Part shown: positions 15,741 to 23,865 of the stretch, piece by piece
Numbering within the stretch: the stretch's first letter is position 1
How the letters are laid out: the number at the start of each line of letters is the position of its first letter
Origin: a virus
Reading direction: 5' to 3' (one strand)
DNA: 64,000 bases
IMG/VR virus record: IMGVR_UViG_3300035458_000037
Coordinates: 1 to 64,000 of that record
The notes under the pieces: model-generated
What the model saw: only the letters and a program-made list of their open reading frames with translations
Told to the model about the DNA's origin: nothing
Databases searched by the model: none
Program-made: the position numbers and the translations under genes

Positions 15741-15850
15741 AAGGAGGGAATATCAAGCTGCTTAAAGAAATCGCGGAGTTCATTGCAAATGTCGTTGACG
15801 GATTGATAGGTCTGTGTCACGATTTAATCAGTTGCATTAAACGTAAATAG
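15733..15850 (+). CDS. Possible small amphipathic peptide, non-standard start or +1 frameshift
   Basis: The frame from 15752 to the stop at 15850 encodes 32 residues forming one amphipathic, hydrophobic helix (LLKEIAEFIANVVDGLIGL and on) with a basic end, but it has no ATG, GTG or TTG. ATG 15733, with a good AAGGAG 6 nt upstream, opens a 10-codon frame that contains adjacent AGG AGG codons. A +1 shift there would join it to the amphipathic frame. Initiation at CTG 15758 after AAAGGAGGG is an alternative. If real, it could be a membrane-active lysis or toxin-like peptide. Confidence 0.3.
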
Positions 15851-15866
15851 ACTCGGGAGGAAAGAT

Positions 15867-16076
15867 ATGAAGATAGAAACAATTCTCGAAAAGCTTGCTG
15901 TGGGAGAAACTGTAATCTTAAATACAAACGAATATATTTACGTTGATCATCTATGTCATTGTCAGGCCAAGATTCCTGAATCACACATTTCTATTATTGG
16001 TAATAGACTGACGATAACACCCATCCAAAAAAACTTTATTCCGTCAATTACAACGGAACAGAAATGCGACCTATGA
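15867..16076 (+). CDS. Small hypothetical protein, 69 aa
   Basis: A small protein with CHCQ in the middle and a beta-rich C-terminus. GGGAGG lies upstream of ATG 15867. It overlaps the next gene by 13 bases. Function unknown. Confidence 0.7.
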   Translation: MKIETILEKLAVGETVILNTNEYIYVDHLCHCQAKIPESHISIIGNRLTITPIQKNFIPSITTEQKCDL

Positions 16077-16321
16077 TTATATTTTGCCAAGTCATTTTTG
16101 TAATCTATGCATTAATAGGAATAGCTATTCCTGTATATGGAATATACTTTTTAATAAAAATATTTAATAAGAGAAACCCAATGTTCTTATGCGAATATTT
16201 CAGCATGCACTTAGCACCAGAGAAACCCATTGAATACAAAGGAAAGTTGTGTGGTATTTGTCCTAGATGTTATCGGACAATATATCTGTGTCGAGACTCG
16301 TGGAGAGAGATGGAGTTCTGA
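16064..16321 (+). CDS. Small membrane protein with zinc knuckle, 85 aa
   Basis: One transmembrane helix (about residues 4-30) is followed by a basic stretch and a CGICPRC knuckle (about 62-68). It is predicted to be membrane-anchored with a cytoplasmic metal-binding tail. Function unknown. Confidence 0.65.
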   Translation: MRPMIIFCQVIFVIYALIGIAIPVYGIYFLIKIFNKRNPMFLCEYFSMHLAPEKPIEYKGKLCGICPRCYRTIYLCRDSWREMEF

Positions 16322-16322
16322 A

Positions 16323-16892
16323 ATGGAAGATATAGGAAAAGTGTGTGAAAGATTATTTAAATCTTCTGCTGGAATGGGTATTGAAGGACCATTTATAGAA
16401 ATGGATCAAATAACATTAAGGTTAATGATAACTCAACTCGAAGATCAGTTTTTTGAACATGAAGAAGATAAAGCTACATTAATAGGATTGATAACAGAAT
16501 CACCAGTAGATCCCGGAAGATTTGGTATGATTATGTTATTTCCAGAAATAGCTGGATTATATAGTGCGAAAGATATAATGGATATTTTCAATGTTTTGAG
16601 TGTATGCCCACTAACTTTGGCTTCATTTATAATTGTGCAGGCTAAATCAAATAAAATGTCTCCATCTAAGTTTATATATAATCTTGAGAATATTTATAAT
16701 TATGATAATGATGAATTTGAAGATACACTTTATGTGATTGCTAGACAAAAAGATTTTATGTTACATAGATATACTCCATATAAGTGTAATGAAAACGGCA
16801 AATTTATTCGTTCTGGTCTTACAATATCTAGAGACTCAATAGAAAATGATATACCAACTACATTTTTTATTTCTGCACCTGCAAGAAACTAA
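16323..16892 (+). CDS. Hypothetical protein, 189 aa
   Basis: It starts at ATG 16323, 8 nt after GGAG that lies within the end of the previous gene. It is mainly helical and acidic, without recognisable motifs. It ends the unit just before the promoter at 16900. Confidence 0.7.
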   Translation: MEDIGKVCERLFKSSAGMGIEGPFIEMDQITLRLMITQLEDQFFEHEEDKATLIGLITESPVDPGRFGMIMLFPEIAGLYSAKDIMDIFNVLSVCPLTLASFIIVQAKSNKMSPSKFIYNLENIYNYDNDEFEDTLYVIARQKDFMLHRYTPYKCNENGKFIRSGLTISRDSIENDIPTTFFISAPARN

Positions 16893-16899
16893 TCTTAAA

Positions 16900-16931
16900 T
16901 GTTATAATATGGTTGTAGGGTAATTATCCTA
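16900..16931 (+). promoter_or_regulatory. Extended -10 promoter with leader stem-loop
   Basis: TGTTATAAT at 16900-16908 is followed by a stem (TAGGGT 16916-16921, ATCCTA 16926-16931, one G-U pair). A full terminator lies a few bases further on, ahead of the NDK gene. Confidence 0.7.
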
Positions 16932-16940
16932 TTAGCCAGG

Positions 16941-16979
16941 CTCCCGTCGTTTCCACTCCTTTCCGGCGGGAGTTTTTTT
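16941..16979 (+). terminator. Terminator or attenuator in the NDK leader
   Basis: A 9-bp stem with one G-U pair (CTCCCGTCG 16941-16949, CGGCGGGAG 16964-16972) is followed by seven T residues. It lies downstream of the promoter at 16900 and upstream of the gene at 17007. It would either stop a 60-nt leader RNA or attenuate the operon. Confidence 0.75.
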
Positions 16980-17006
16980 AAGTTGTAAGTCTACATGGAG
17001 AATAAA

Positions 17007-17429
17007 ATGAACCCTTGGTTTAAAGTTCAAGTAGTGCGTTGTATCCCAGGTAATATTACCTGTGGAATAATCAAACCTGATGCTTATGATGATCACAAAA
17101 GCATCATAGATATGATAGAATACGATTACAAATTTTACGTATCGAATATAGTTCCTCGTATATTTACAGAAGATGATGTAAGAGCACTTTATTATCGTCA
17201 TATTAATAAAGACTTTTTTGAAAGAAACAAAGAGTTTCTCATGAACGGGCCATCGTTATGTATGGCAATCTCCGGGCAAGATGCACTCAAAATTTGGAGA
17301 TGTGATATAATGCCCAGAATACGAGGTGATGTTAGCACATTGAAAGATCATGAAAAGCATTTAACAAAAGTTCATGGTTCTGATTCTGAAGAAAATGCGT
17401 TTAGAGAACTTCAATACTTTTTTGGATAG
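17007..17429 (+). CDS. ndk: Nucleoside diphosphate kinase, 140 aa
   Basis: It transfers the gamma phosphate between NTPs and NDPs, completing dNTP synthesis. The family signatures are in order: IKPDA near residues 21-25, the FY..H..K.FF-like segment in the middle, the MNGPSL and ISG blocks, RGDVST, and the active-site His123 in VHGSDS. Length is normal for the family. GGAG lies 6 nt before ATG 17007. It fits with the phage dUTPase and dNMP kinase at 23.8-25.1 kb. It is the first gene after a promoter and attenuator-like terminator. Confidence 0.9.
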   Translation: MNPWFKVQVVRCIPGNITCGIIKPDAYDDHKSIIDMIEYDYKFYVSNIVPRIFTEDDVRALYYRHINKDFFERNKEFLMNGPSLCMAISGQDALKIWRCDIMPRIRGDVSTLKDHEKHLTKVHGSDSEENAFRELQYFFG

Positions 17430-17437
17430 GAGTAGCA

Positions 17438-17677
17438 ATGCGAACCACGGTTATTATCGCAAAACGTGCCAACAGTTTTATATCGACCGTATCTGGTCAA
17501 CACGGAGAAGGTCATTCAGAACAACCTGCTGGAAACTCTATTGAAGAAGCTGCCACTACAGCAGAAAAACTCATGAATGAATATGCAATAAACAATCCGG
17601 AAGGGGGTGACTTAATAGCGCCTGAGAAACTAAGAATCCTAGTCCCAGAACATCTTCGTATTGTGAAAGGAGTGTAA
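17438..17677 (+). CDS. Small hypothetical protein, 79 aa
   Basis: Alpha/beta, with residues 1-10 as a strand and a helix at about 34-50. AGGAG lies upstream of ATG 17438. It follows ndk by 8 bases. Function unknown. Confidence 0.7.
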   Translation: MRTTVIIAKRANSFISTVSGQHGEGHSEQPAGNSIEEAATTAEKLMNEYAINNPEGGDLIAPEKLRILVPEHLRIVKGV

Positions 17678-17679
17678 TA

Positions 17680-18243
17680 ATGGAGCGCCTGAATGAATAC
17701 TGTGTATATAAATATACTGATGGTTTAGGAAAACATTTTTATAGAATATGGAAGAAAAGATGGTGGCTTCCGATTTATATTCCGATGTTTTTAGAATGTC
17801 CAGATGAGTATGAAACTTTTAGTGAGACACAGTTAGTTATCGATGGAAAGAATAAAGAGTATCTTTCGAAGAAACGCATTTGCATGGGCGTTGCTCGCAA
17901 GGAATTATTACCTGAAAATTATAAAATTTCATCCAAGTTTGATATGAATGGTAGAACATTAGAAGAAGTTATGTTCATAATGAATAAAATATTTGATCCA
18001 GCCACAGGAACTGTAACAGGGTTTTTTAATATAATGCATTCTGAATTAAATCCGAATCAAGCTGAGATAATAGTTAAAAGATCATTCAGCGAAGATAGAC
18101 CTAAGATGAATAAATTCTTTCCAAACTTAGAATATTTGGATGCAGCATTATTATTACTTTCGTATGAAATCGATAGAAATAGCGATAGTTTTGCAGAGAA
18201 ACTTGCTGAAGATATAAAGAGTTTTGGGAAGGTTGTAAAATGA
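17680..18243 (+). CDS. Hypothetical protein, 187 aa
   Basis: It carries an aromatic and basic N-terminus (KKRWWLPIYIPMF) and a helical C-terminus. No family recognised. AAAGGAG lies upstream of ATG 17680 and the end overlaps the next start. Confidence 0.7.
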   Translation: MERLNEYCVYKYTDGLGKHFYRIWKKRWWLPIYIPMFLECPDEYETFSETQLVIDGKNKEYLSKKRICMGVARKELLPENYKISSKFDMNGRTLEEVMFIMNKIFDPATGTVTGFFNIMHSELNPNQAEIIVKRSFSEDRPKMNKFFPNLEYLDAALLLLSYEIDRNSDSFAEKLAEDIKSFGKVVK

Positions 18244-18524
18244 AAGATCTTTATACAGATATATTATTTGTATGTTTGATGTTAAACAATCAATCTCTAT
18301 CATGGAGATCAAAAATAACATCAAATGGAGATGATCTTACAGACACGTTTATTGGAGGTATCAGTTTAAATACCGGAGCTATATCAAGAGAATTGGATGG
18401 TAAATTATGGCCATTACTAGATAGATCATATGTTAGAACTTTACCACAAGCTTTTCGTGTAAGTGTAAAATCTAGTGATGAAGAAAAGTTAATAAAATGG
18501 GCGTTGGACAGTATAACCAAATAG
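18240..18524 (+). CDS. WDGH-domain-like small protein, 94 aa
   Basis: The SWRSKITSNGD stretch followed by FIGGIS, then LWPLLD and a C-terminal helix, resembles the small phage WDGH-type domain, which has no established activity alone. The likeness is moderate. It overlaps its neighbours on both sides. Confidence 0.6.
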   Translation: MKDLYTDILFVCLMLNNQSLSWRSKITSNGDDLTDTFIGGISLNTGAISRELDGKLWPLLDRSYVRTLPQAFRVSVKSSDEEKLIKWALDSITK

Positions 18525-18532
18525 GAGGAAAG

Positions 18533-20170
18533 ATGTTTGTCGCGTCGTCAACAATGAACTTACAACTGAAGGTTCAGGAATCACCAGAATACATGGAATT
18601 TGTAGCCACACTTCAAAGGTCAATAGATGAGCTTCTGCCGGATGAAGGACCAGTTTTTACTACAAATGCATCTGGATTGTTTAAAGTTTATCTCATGAAT
18701 TTAAGTCCAAATAATCGTCAAGAACATAATTGTCATACTTGCAGAAGATTTTTCGAAAAGTATGGAGGATTAGTTACAATCTGTAAAGAAACTGGATTTC
18801 AAACGCCATTGTTATGGTCAAAAAATCATTACTATGGAATTAATTATGATCAAGCAGTTCAGGTTCTTCGTGAGATTGTTAAGAGCGCCATGATAACCGG
18901 TGTCTTTTATGATGACAAGAAGGAATGGGGTATCAAAGAAGCGGGTGGTAGAGGACATTTTATTGTATATCCCAAGCCATTCATGATATTCAAAGACAAA
19001 CTTAAGACTCCTGAAGAAGCCATGGCTGAGAAACTTGAAGATTGCAGTATGCTTAGTAGAACATTGAACATTTACAAATTAAAAGATATCCAAGAGGCTT
19101 ATGATATATTAGCGTCAGACATATTATATAGATCCGACAAAGTTATTGGTCCTATGAAATGGTTTTTGGATTTGAAAAAGCAGATGAAACCATCTGTTAC
19201 TATCTCGCAACGTAATAATTTGATCTGGAGAGCCGCAGCCACCGCGCCACCCGGCTTCTGCCATGTCAGATCATCCATGGCCGGATCACTGCTTGAGGAT
19301 CTTGAGCAGGGCTACCCCCTGGAGGACGTGAAGAGAAGGTTTGCTGCAAAGATGCAGCCAGATCAGTACCTGCGCCCCCAGGCCCCTGCCAGTGCCGGTA
19401 ATGCCATCCAGGGGGAGAAGATCATCAAGAAGTTGGGATGCACTCTCTCCCTTTCACGGCGTTACCTACAGTTGGATGAGGTCAAGTATCTTCGGAAGTT
19501 TCGAAAGCTTCCGCCTCCATTTCGTAAACGGCGTCCGACAGGCGTATTTAAAGACGTGGTTTCCGAGCCCAGGATGGCCCCAGAAAGCTCCAGAATCGGT
19601 GACCCTAGTAAAGGGTTCCAGACCGTTAATATCACGTGGAGGAAATTTAGAGAGACGTTTCTTCCTCAGGTAACTCAAATGGAAGTTTTTATCCGATCTC
19701 AAAAATATGCATTTATCGCTTTAACAACTGCTGTTTATGCAGATGCACCACCAATTCTAAAATGGGATTCAGAAGAAAAAAGAAATCCTGTTTCTAGTTA
19801 CGTTTATACCTATGGATCATATCCTGGCAGTTGGGGTCTAAAAGGAGAGACTTTTGTTGAAGTAATTGGAATATGTTTTAATCCAGAATGTTGGCAAAAA
19901 GAGCAGGAAAATAAGAGTATAATATTCTTGTTAAAGGATGCAGAAGATTCTGGTAGTGATTCATGTGGGTTAGCATTATTTCCAGAAAATCTCATTTCTG
20001 AATTACATTCAATTAGATCTACGATTGAAAAATTCAGTAAGGGAGGTAAATTGAAAAAGGTTGATAGTCCAGCTTGCGGAGTTTGTTTCGGTGATGGTAA
20101 TTGGAATATTCTCTTGAGAGTAAAACTTCTAAACTATGTTAGGGATTTCATAATCGATAGGTTCGATTAA
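18533..20170 (+). CDS. Conserved phage-type protein, 545 aa, unknown function
   Basis: The start is ATG 18533 after AGGAGG. The segment near residues 64-80 (NCHTCRRFFEKYGGL) is a motif I associate with large hypothetical proteins in several phages; its role is unknown. Middle residues (about 230-375) are encoded by a GC-rich island (19225-19660) with two CCCCTGGA copies in inverse orientation, at 19316 and 19408. A terminator follows the gene. Confidence 0.75.
   Translation: MFVASSTMNLQLKVQESPEYMEFVATLQRSIDELLPDEGPVFTTNASGLFKVYLMNLSPNNRQEHNCHTCRRFFEKYGGLVTICKETGFQTPLLWSKNHYYGINYDQAVQVLREIVKSAMITGVFYDDKKEWGIKEAGGRGHFIVYPKPFMIFKDKLKTPEEAMAEKLEDCSMLSRTLNIYKLKDIQEAYDILASDILYRSDKVIGPMKWFLDLKKQMKPSVTISQRNNLIWRAAATAPPGFCHVRSSMAGSLLEDLEQGYPLEDVKRRFAAKMQPDQYLRPQAPASAGNAIQGEKIIKKLGCTLSLSRRYLQLDEVKYLRKFRKLPPPFRKRRPTGVFKDVVSEPRMAPESSRIGDPSKGFQTVNITWRKFRETFLPQVTQMEVFIRSQKYAFIALTTAVYADAPPILKWDSEEKRNPVSSYVYTYGSYPGSWGLKGETFVEVIGICFNPECWQKEQENKSIIFLLKDAEDSGSDSCGLALFPENLISELHSIRSTIEKFSKGGKLKKVDSPACGVCFGDGNWNILLRVKLLNYVRDFIIDRFD
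19225..19660. other. GC-rich island with an inverted pair of CCCCTGGA words
   Basis: In 19381-19440, 35 of 60 bases are G or C, within a gene that is otherwise AT-rich. CCCCTGGAGG lies at 19316-19325 and its inverse CATCCAGGGG at 19405-19414. The frame is uninterrupted. Confidence 0.85.
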
Positions 20171-20192
20171 TCCCTATCATCAATTTTAAAAT

Positions 20193-20219
20193 AAAAAGCA
20201 CCTGTAATGGGTGCTTTTT
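20193..20219 (+). terminator. Intrinsic terminator
   Basis: AAAAAGCACC (20193-20202) pairs with GGTGCTTTTT (20210-20219), with an A-run before and a T-run after. It ends the ndk unit before the gene at 20236. Confidence 0.85.
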
Positions 20220-20235
20220 ATTTTTCGGAGATGCA

Positions 20236-20595
20236 ATGAACAAAACAGCACAACAAGTAATTAACGAAATGTTGAATGAAGATCTAAATGAACTTGAGAC
20301 TAGGAAATGTAGTTCATTTCTAGTTAAGGCATTTCCTTTAAAACTCCAGGTAGAACAAACTATAAAACTGCCATTAGGATGTAACATTCTCACATTATTG
20401 ATTGATCCAGAAGATATTAAACTATATGTAGAATATGATAATAATGTTGAGCATTATACCGAAAGAAAATTTGCTATTTACGCAGATGAACAATTTTTTC
20501 ATCATAATTATAATCGTGCTTACGTAGGAACTATTCAGAGATATATGATGCCAACAATTCATGTTTATGAGCTATTAGGCGATGCAATAAAATAA
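20236..20595 (+). CDS. Hypothetical protein resembling DUF7352, 119 aa
   Basis: The middle (QTIKLPLGCNILTLLID, then a later KFAIYADEQ) resembles a small phage family that I recall as DUF7352; function unknown. CGGAG lies upstream of ATG 20236, just behind the terminator. No promoter word is seen between them, so read-through may express it. Confidence 0.6.
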   Translation: MNKTAQQVINEMLNEDLNELETRKCSSFLVKAFPLKLQVEQTIKLPLGCNILTLLIDPEDIKLYVEYDNNVEHYTERKFAIYADEQFFHHNYNRAYVGTIQRYMMPTIHVYELLGDAIK

Positions 20596-20602
20596 CGAAA
20601 AA

Positions 20603-20634
20603 TGTTATAATATAGATGTAGGCAATTATCTACA
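20603..20634 (+). promoter_or_regulatory. Extended -10 promoter with leader stem-loop
   Basis: TGTTATAAT at 20603-20611 is followed by a 5-bp stem (TGTAG 20617-20621, CTACA 20630-20634). AAGGAG and the GTG start at 20645 follow. Confidence 0.7.
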
Positions 20635-20644
20635 AGGAGATGCT

Positions 20645-21142
20645 GTGTCTAAAGAACAAATGCTTAACGATCCGTGGTGGCAAGCTTGGACCGATGAATT
20701 TTTAAATAGTAATACTTTTGAGTTAACAACTTCAATGAGTGATAATCTTGGTCTTTTCATAGTTAATTTATTAGTAATGGAAGTGCATGATTTACCACAA
20801 ACTCCAGAACAACAGAAATTATTTGATGAGAATTTTCTTGTTCAAATATTTTTATTAAAAGCAAAATATTATGAATTGGATATATCAGATCTAGCTATTT
20901 TATTGATAGCTGGTAATTGTTCTAATCCGGGAATGATTGTCATGTATGTTCATGCAATGCTAAGATTGCAAGATAAAATAAAAAAGAAAATTCATGTTCG
21001 AGATATTCTTAAAGTATACGAAAGTGGATTTCCTTCTGAGAAAACTTTGTATAATCTTTGGGAAAAGCAAAAATGTAAAATTAAAAATAATAAATTGGAT
21101 TCGTTCGACAACGAGAAAGGAGGGAGTATGCCAGATATATGA
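20645..21142 (+). CDS. Hypothetical protein, 165 aa
   Basis: It starts at GTG 20645 after AAGGAG. Mainly helical, with a basic lysine-rich C-terminal third. Function unknown. The 80 bases that follow hold only very short frames. Confidence 0.7.
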   Translation: MSKEQMLNDPWWQAWTDEFLNSNTFELTTSMSDNLGLFIVNLLVMEVHDLPQTPEQQKLFDENFLVQIFLLKAKYYELDISDLAILLIAGNCSNPGMIVMYVHAMLRLQDKIKKKIHVRDILKVYESGFPSEKTLYNLWEKQKCKIKNNKLDSFDNEKGGSMPDI

Positions 21143-21224
21143 AATTTCACACAACAGCCAAATAGCATTATTTGCCGAATCAGTAAATCTAAGCGTTATG
21201 CGCTAATCAGTAATCGGAGGCAAG

Positions 21225-21428
21225 ATGAAGATGCACAATTCGATAACCCCCGAAAGAATACTCGGGGCAGTCAAATCATCAATGTTCGATAACGAACACA
21301 TAGGATTCTGTGTGGCGTGCGGTGAGGAGTTCACCAATATCGAACCAGATTTACGTGAGGGCATATGTAAAATCTGCAAACAGCCCAAAGTATTTGGGGC
21401 AGAATCCATTCTTCCTTATTTATCGTAA
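21225..21428 (+). CDS. Small zinc-ribbon phage protein, 67 aa
   Basis: CVACGEEF and CKICKQ give a four-cysteine metal site, followed by VFGAESIL. This arrangement is common in small phage proteins without known function. CGGAGG lies upstream of ATG 21225. Confidence 0.8.
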   Translation: MKMHNSITPERILGAVKSSMFDNEHIGFCVACGEEFTNIEPDLREGICKICKQPKVFGAESILPYLS

Positions 21429-21439
21429 GGAAGGATCAC

Positions 21440-22033
21440 ATGCCCAGACAAACAGCTTGCCGTAAAATTATGTCATTGGAATTGGAAATTCAATGGTATT
21501 CCACCGCCTTGTGTTACATGATGGCTTTGCGTGATTATTGTAAGCCAAGCGAAGTTGCGGTAGATTATGCTATTAAAATCATAGCACAATCTATTTGTTC
21601 ATGTTTTGGTGGAAGATTTACCTCTTTCTTTTCTCCTACTGATGTGGATCTTGAAAATTCGCGGTTAGGAACGAAAATAGGAGATAAATATCGTTTCGTT
21701 ATGTGTCTTGTTAATGTGTTTGCAAAATTTAAAGATAAAGGCAAAAGAGATATTGTAGTAATGAATTTATTGACTAACGCGATAAATTCGGCAGGTAAAA
21801 TAAAGAGTAGTAAAAAGTGTATATTCATAACTATACTCTCTCACTTATATGCACTAACCAAATTTTATAGCAATTGTGATCAGGAATTAGGGCCAGATAA
21901 TATCTCTATAAAACCAATACGTGATATCTCTAATCTTATAGAGATGGTTATGTGTCGTGAATATGGAGGTAATGAAGCTATGGCAATTTCAACCGAAGCT
22001 GTTAAACTGTCAAGGCGGATATATGGCGAATAA
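21440..22033 (+). CDS. Hypothetical helical protein, 197 aa
   Basis: Mainly helical with scattered cysteines. AAGGAAGG lies upstream of ATG 21440. It overlaps the next start by 11 bases. No family recognised. Confidence 0.7.
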   Translation: MPRQTACRKIMSLELEIQWYSTALCYMMALRDYCKPSEVAVDYAIKIIAQSICSCFGGRFTSFFSPTDVDLENSRLGTKIGDKYRFVMCLVNVFAKFKDKGKRDIVVMNLLTNAINSAGKIKSSKKCIFITILSHLYALTKFYSNCDQELGPDNISIKPIRDISNLIEMVMCREYGGNEAMAISTEAVKLSRRIYGE

Positions 22034-22244
22034 TATGCCCGTAAAGAATAAAAATGGCAAGGTTATAGTTAGATGCCCAGAGTGTGATTCGAAATGCACA
22101 AACCCTAAATCGACAGGATCTGGGTTGTCATGGGTATGTGAAACATGCGAAAATAAATTTGTAACCGGTAAGGTAAAACCAACCAAAGATATCGTGGATA
22201 GCTTAGTAGATAATGCTTTCCACATTTTTGATATCTTCAGCTAA
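22023..22244 (+). CDS. Zinc-ribbon protein, 73 aa
   Basis: CPECDSKC and CETCENKF form a typical two-knuckle ribbon (residues about 17-45). ATG 22023 overlaps the end of the preceding gene, with AAGGCGG upstream. Confidence 0.75.
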   Translation: MANNMPVKNKNGKVIVRCPECDSKCTNPKSTGSGLSWVCETCENKFVTGKVKPTKDIVDSLVDNAFHIFDIFS

Positions 22245-22257
22245 ACAAGGAGATGAC

Positions 22258-22551
22258 ATGTTAATATGTGATTGCGAAAAACGTAAGAAATATTTAATCA
22301 AGAGAATCAAAAAAGGTAAGTTTGTTAGAAAGAATAGAAAAATTAATGTTGAGTCTCGTTTGTTTATGATGTTTCTTGAAATTAACATCAGGTATGAGAT
22401 TAGTAAATTTAGAAATCTTATAACATATAATATTGAGAAGAAGAATCCTGATGATGTTCATAAGAAGATCTCTGGATTAACCAAGAGATTAATCAATTCA
22501 ATTTATCGGGCATCTATTGATGCAGAAAGATATACACCACTCGTAGCATAA
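22258..22551 (+). CDS. Basic hypothetical protein, 97 aa
   Basis: Strongly basic N-terminal half (many Lys/Arg at residues 8-30) and helical C-terminus, suggesting nucleic-acid binding. AAGGAG lies upstream of ATG 22258. A terminator follows directly. Confidence 0.7.
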   Translation: MLICDCEKRKKYLIKRIKKGKFVRKNRKINVESRLFMMFLEINIRYEISKFRNLITYNIEKKNPDDVHKKISGLTKRLINSIYRASIDAERYTPLVA

Positions 22552-22557
22552 TCTATA

Positions 22558-22586
22558 GTGCCCAGATTATCTGGGCACCTTTTTTT
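22558..22586 (+). terminator. Intrinsic terminator
   Basis: A 9-bp stem (GTGCCCAGA 22558-22566, TCTGGGCAC 22570-22578) with a 3-nt loop, followed by C and seven T residues. Confidence 0.9.
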
Positions 22587-22606
22587 AGCCAATGCGAAGG
22601 AGATAT

Positions 22607-22960
22607 ATGGACAAAGAGATGACTTTCCAAGAGCTTTCTGATAAGGAGCGATCAGAAGCAATAGCTTTTCTTGGAACACAAATGATCCATGACATAGTTC
22701 ATGATAATTTTGCTGCCGAAAAAGTATCTGATAATAAATATTGGTTAGATACAATACTTAGGGTAAAGCAAGAGTTAGGGAATTGTGAAGGTGATTCTGA
22801 TTTAATACATGGTTTGTATGTTAGCGCATATACATTATGCAGTAATGAGATTATTTCATATTTAGTAAAAAATATTATACCTAACACAACGTTTTCAAGG
22901 AGATTTATTGATACGAGATCTATTCCAGTTACACCGAATGTAAATGCAAGGGATAATTAA
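22607..22960 (+). CDS. Hypothetical protein, 117 aa
   Basis: Helical and acidic, with a start at ATG 22607 after AAGGAG, just behind a terminator. No family recognised. Confidence 0.7.
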   Translation: MDKEMTFQELSDKERSEAIAFLGTQMIHDIVHDNFAAEKVSDNKYWLDTILRVKQELGNCEGDSDLIHGLYVSAYTLCSNEIISYLVKNIIPNTTFSRRFIDTRSIPVTPNVNARDN

Positions 22961-23245
22961 ATGATCAAAAATATTGAACTACCCAAAGATCCTATCAACG
23001 AAGTTTATTGTGATGTCTGCAAAGAACTCGTTGAAATCACCGGGATTCCCGATGATGAAAAACCTGTGTTACAAAAAGAGATGTCAGCCCTCCTCTCGAT
23101 TGCTTGCGGAAAAAATAGTAAGTATGAAGGATTATTCACAAATATCCATTTCTGTAACACATGTGCCGATAAATTAATATATTTACTTTCAGAAGAACTT
23201 GGGTTAGAATTATCTTCTGAAGATGCATTTGAGGGAGCGGAATAA
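22961..23245 (+). CDS. Zinc-binding hypothetical protein, 94 aa
   Basis: CDVCKEL near residue 17 and CNTCADKL near residue 66 form a split zinc site on a helical scaffold. It abuts the previous stop. Function unknown. Confidence 0.75.
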   Translation: MIKNIELPKDPINEVYCDVCKELVEITGIPDDEKPVLQKEMSALLSIACGKNSKYEGLFTNIHFCNTCADKLIYLLSEELGLELSSEDAFEGAE

Positions 23246-23246
23246 T

Positions 23247-23597
23247 ATGTCTGACGGTAGCAGTAATCTCATATCTGATTCGATCCAGGATGTTACTGAA
23301 GAAATATTCAGTAGACTCACTTTCCCAGATTTTCCTTTTGAATTCGTAATTTCAAAAGAAGAAACGTGGGAAGGTATATGGATTTATAGGATTTATCATC
23401 CTATGGGTAAACTTCACAAGTCAATAAGTGAAAGAGAGTTTACTCGATTAAGATATAGAATGATTTCTGCTACCGAGGCATTCAACGGAAATGATCATCT
23501 ATACGCAAAAATCAAACTTAACGATTTAGTGAAAGAATGGGAGTTTCATTATGGAGATGAAGTCAAAAATTTCAAGTGCAATAATGATACAAATTGA
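23247..23597 (+). CDS. Hypothetical protein, 116 aa, first of a second paralogous pair
   Basis: The block KSISEREFTRLRYRMISATEAF (residues about 62-83; the middle is shown only in part here) matches SLNQKEFSRLRY...STEAAL in the next gene. The two are therefore tandem paralogues. GGGAG lies upstream of ATG 23247. Function unknown. Confidence 0.7.
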   Translation: MSDGSSNLISDSIQDVTEEIFSRLTFPDFPFEFVISKEETWEGIWIYRIYHPMGKLHKSISEREFTRLRYRMISATEAFNGNDHLYAKIKLNDLVKEWEFHYGDEVKNFKCNNDTN

Positions 23598-23865
23598 AAT
23601 ACCGCTTCATCCTGCAATTTTTATTGGGATGAAAAAAGATGGAACTAATGAAATTCAAATACCAGAAATGAAATATCGTGAATCCTTAAATCAAAAAGAA
23701 TTTTCTAGATTACGTTATATAGCAATGTCTACCGAAGCTGCTTTGAAGGTTGGTAGTAAGCATTATATTGATCTCAAACAATGTGAATTGATGAAAGCTC
23801 TAATGCCATACATTACTAAAAGTTACAACGGAGGAAAGAGTGTTCAAGTTAATCCCACTGCATGA
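23551..23865 (+). CDS. Hypothetical protein, 104 aa, second of a paralogous pair
   Basis: It shares the EFxRLRYxxMSxTEA core with the gene before it and starts inside its 3' end (ATG 23551, GGAG 8 nt upstream). It overlaps the dUTPase start by 26 bases. Function unknown. Confidence 0.7.
   Translation: MEMKSKISSAIMIQIEIPLHPAIFIGMKKDGTNEIQIPEMKYRESLNQKEFSRLRYIAMSTEAALKVGSKHYIDLKQCELMKALMPYITKSYNGGKSVQVNPTA

Noticed and set aside
19341-19702. Overlapping frames on both strands within the 545-residue gene
   Set aside because: They fall exactly within the GC-rich island and lack ribosome sites.
21129-21206. A small gene after 21142
   Set aside because: The frame has no start codon after the nearby ribosome site.
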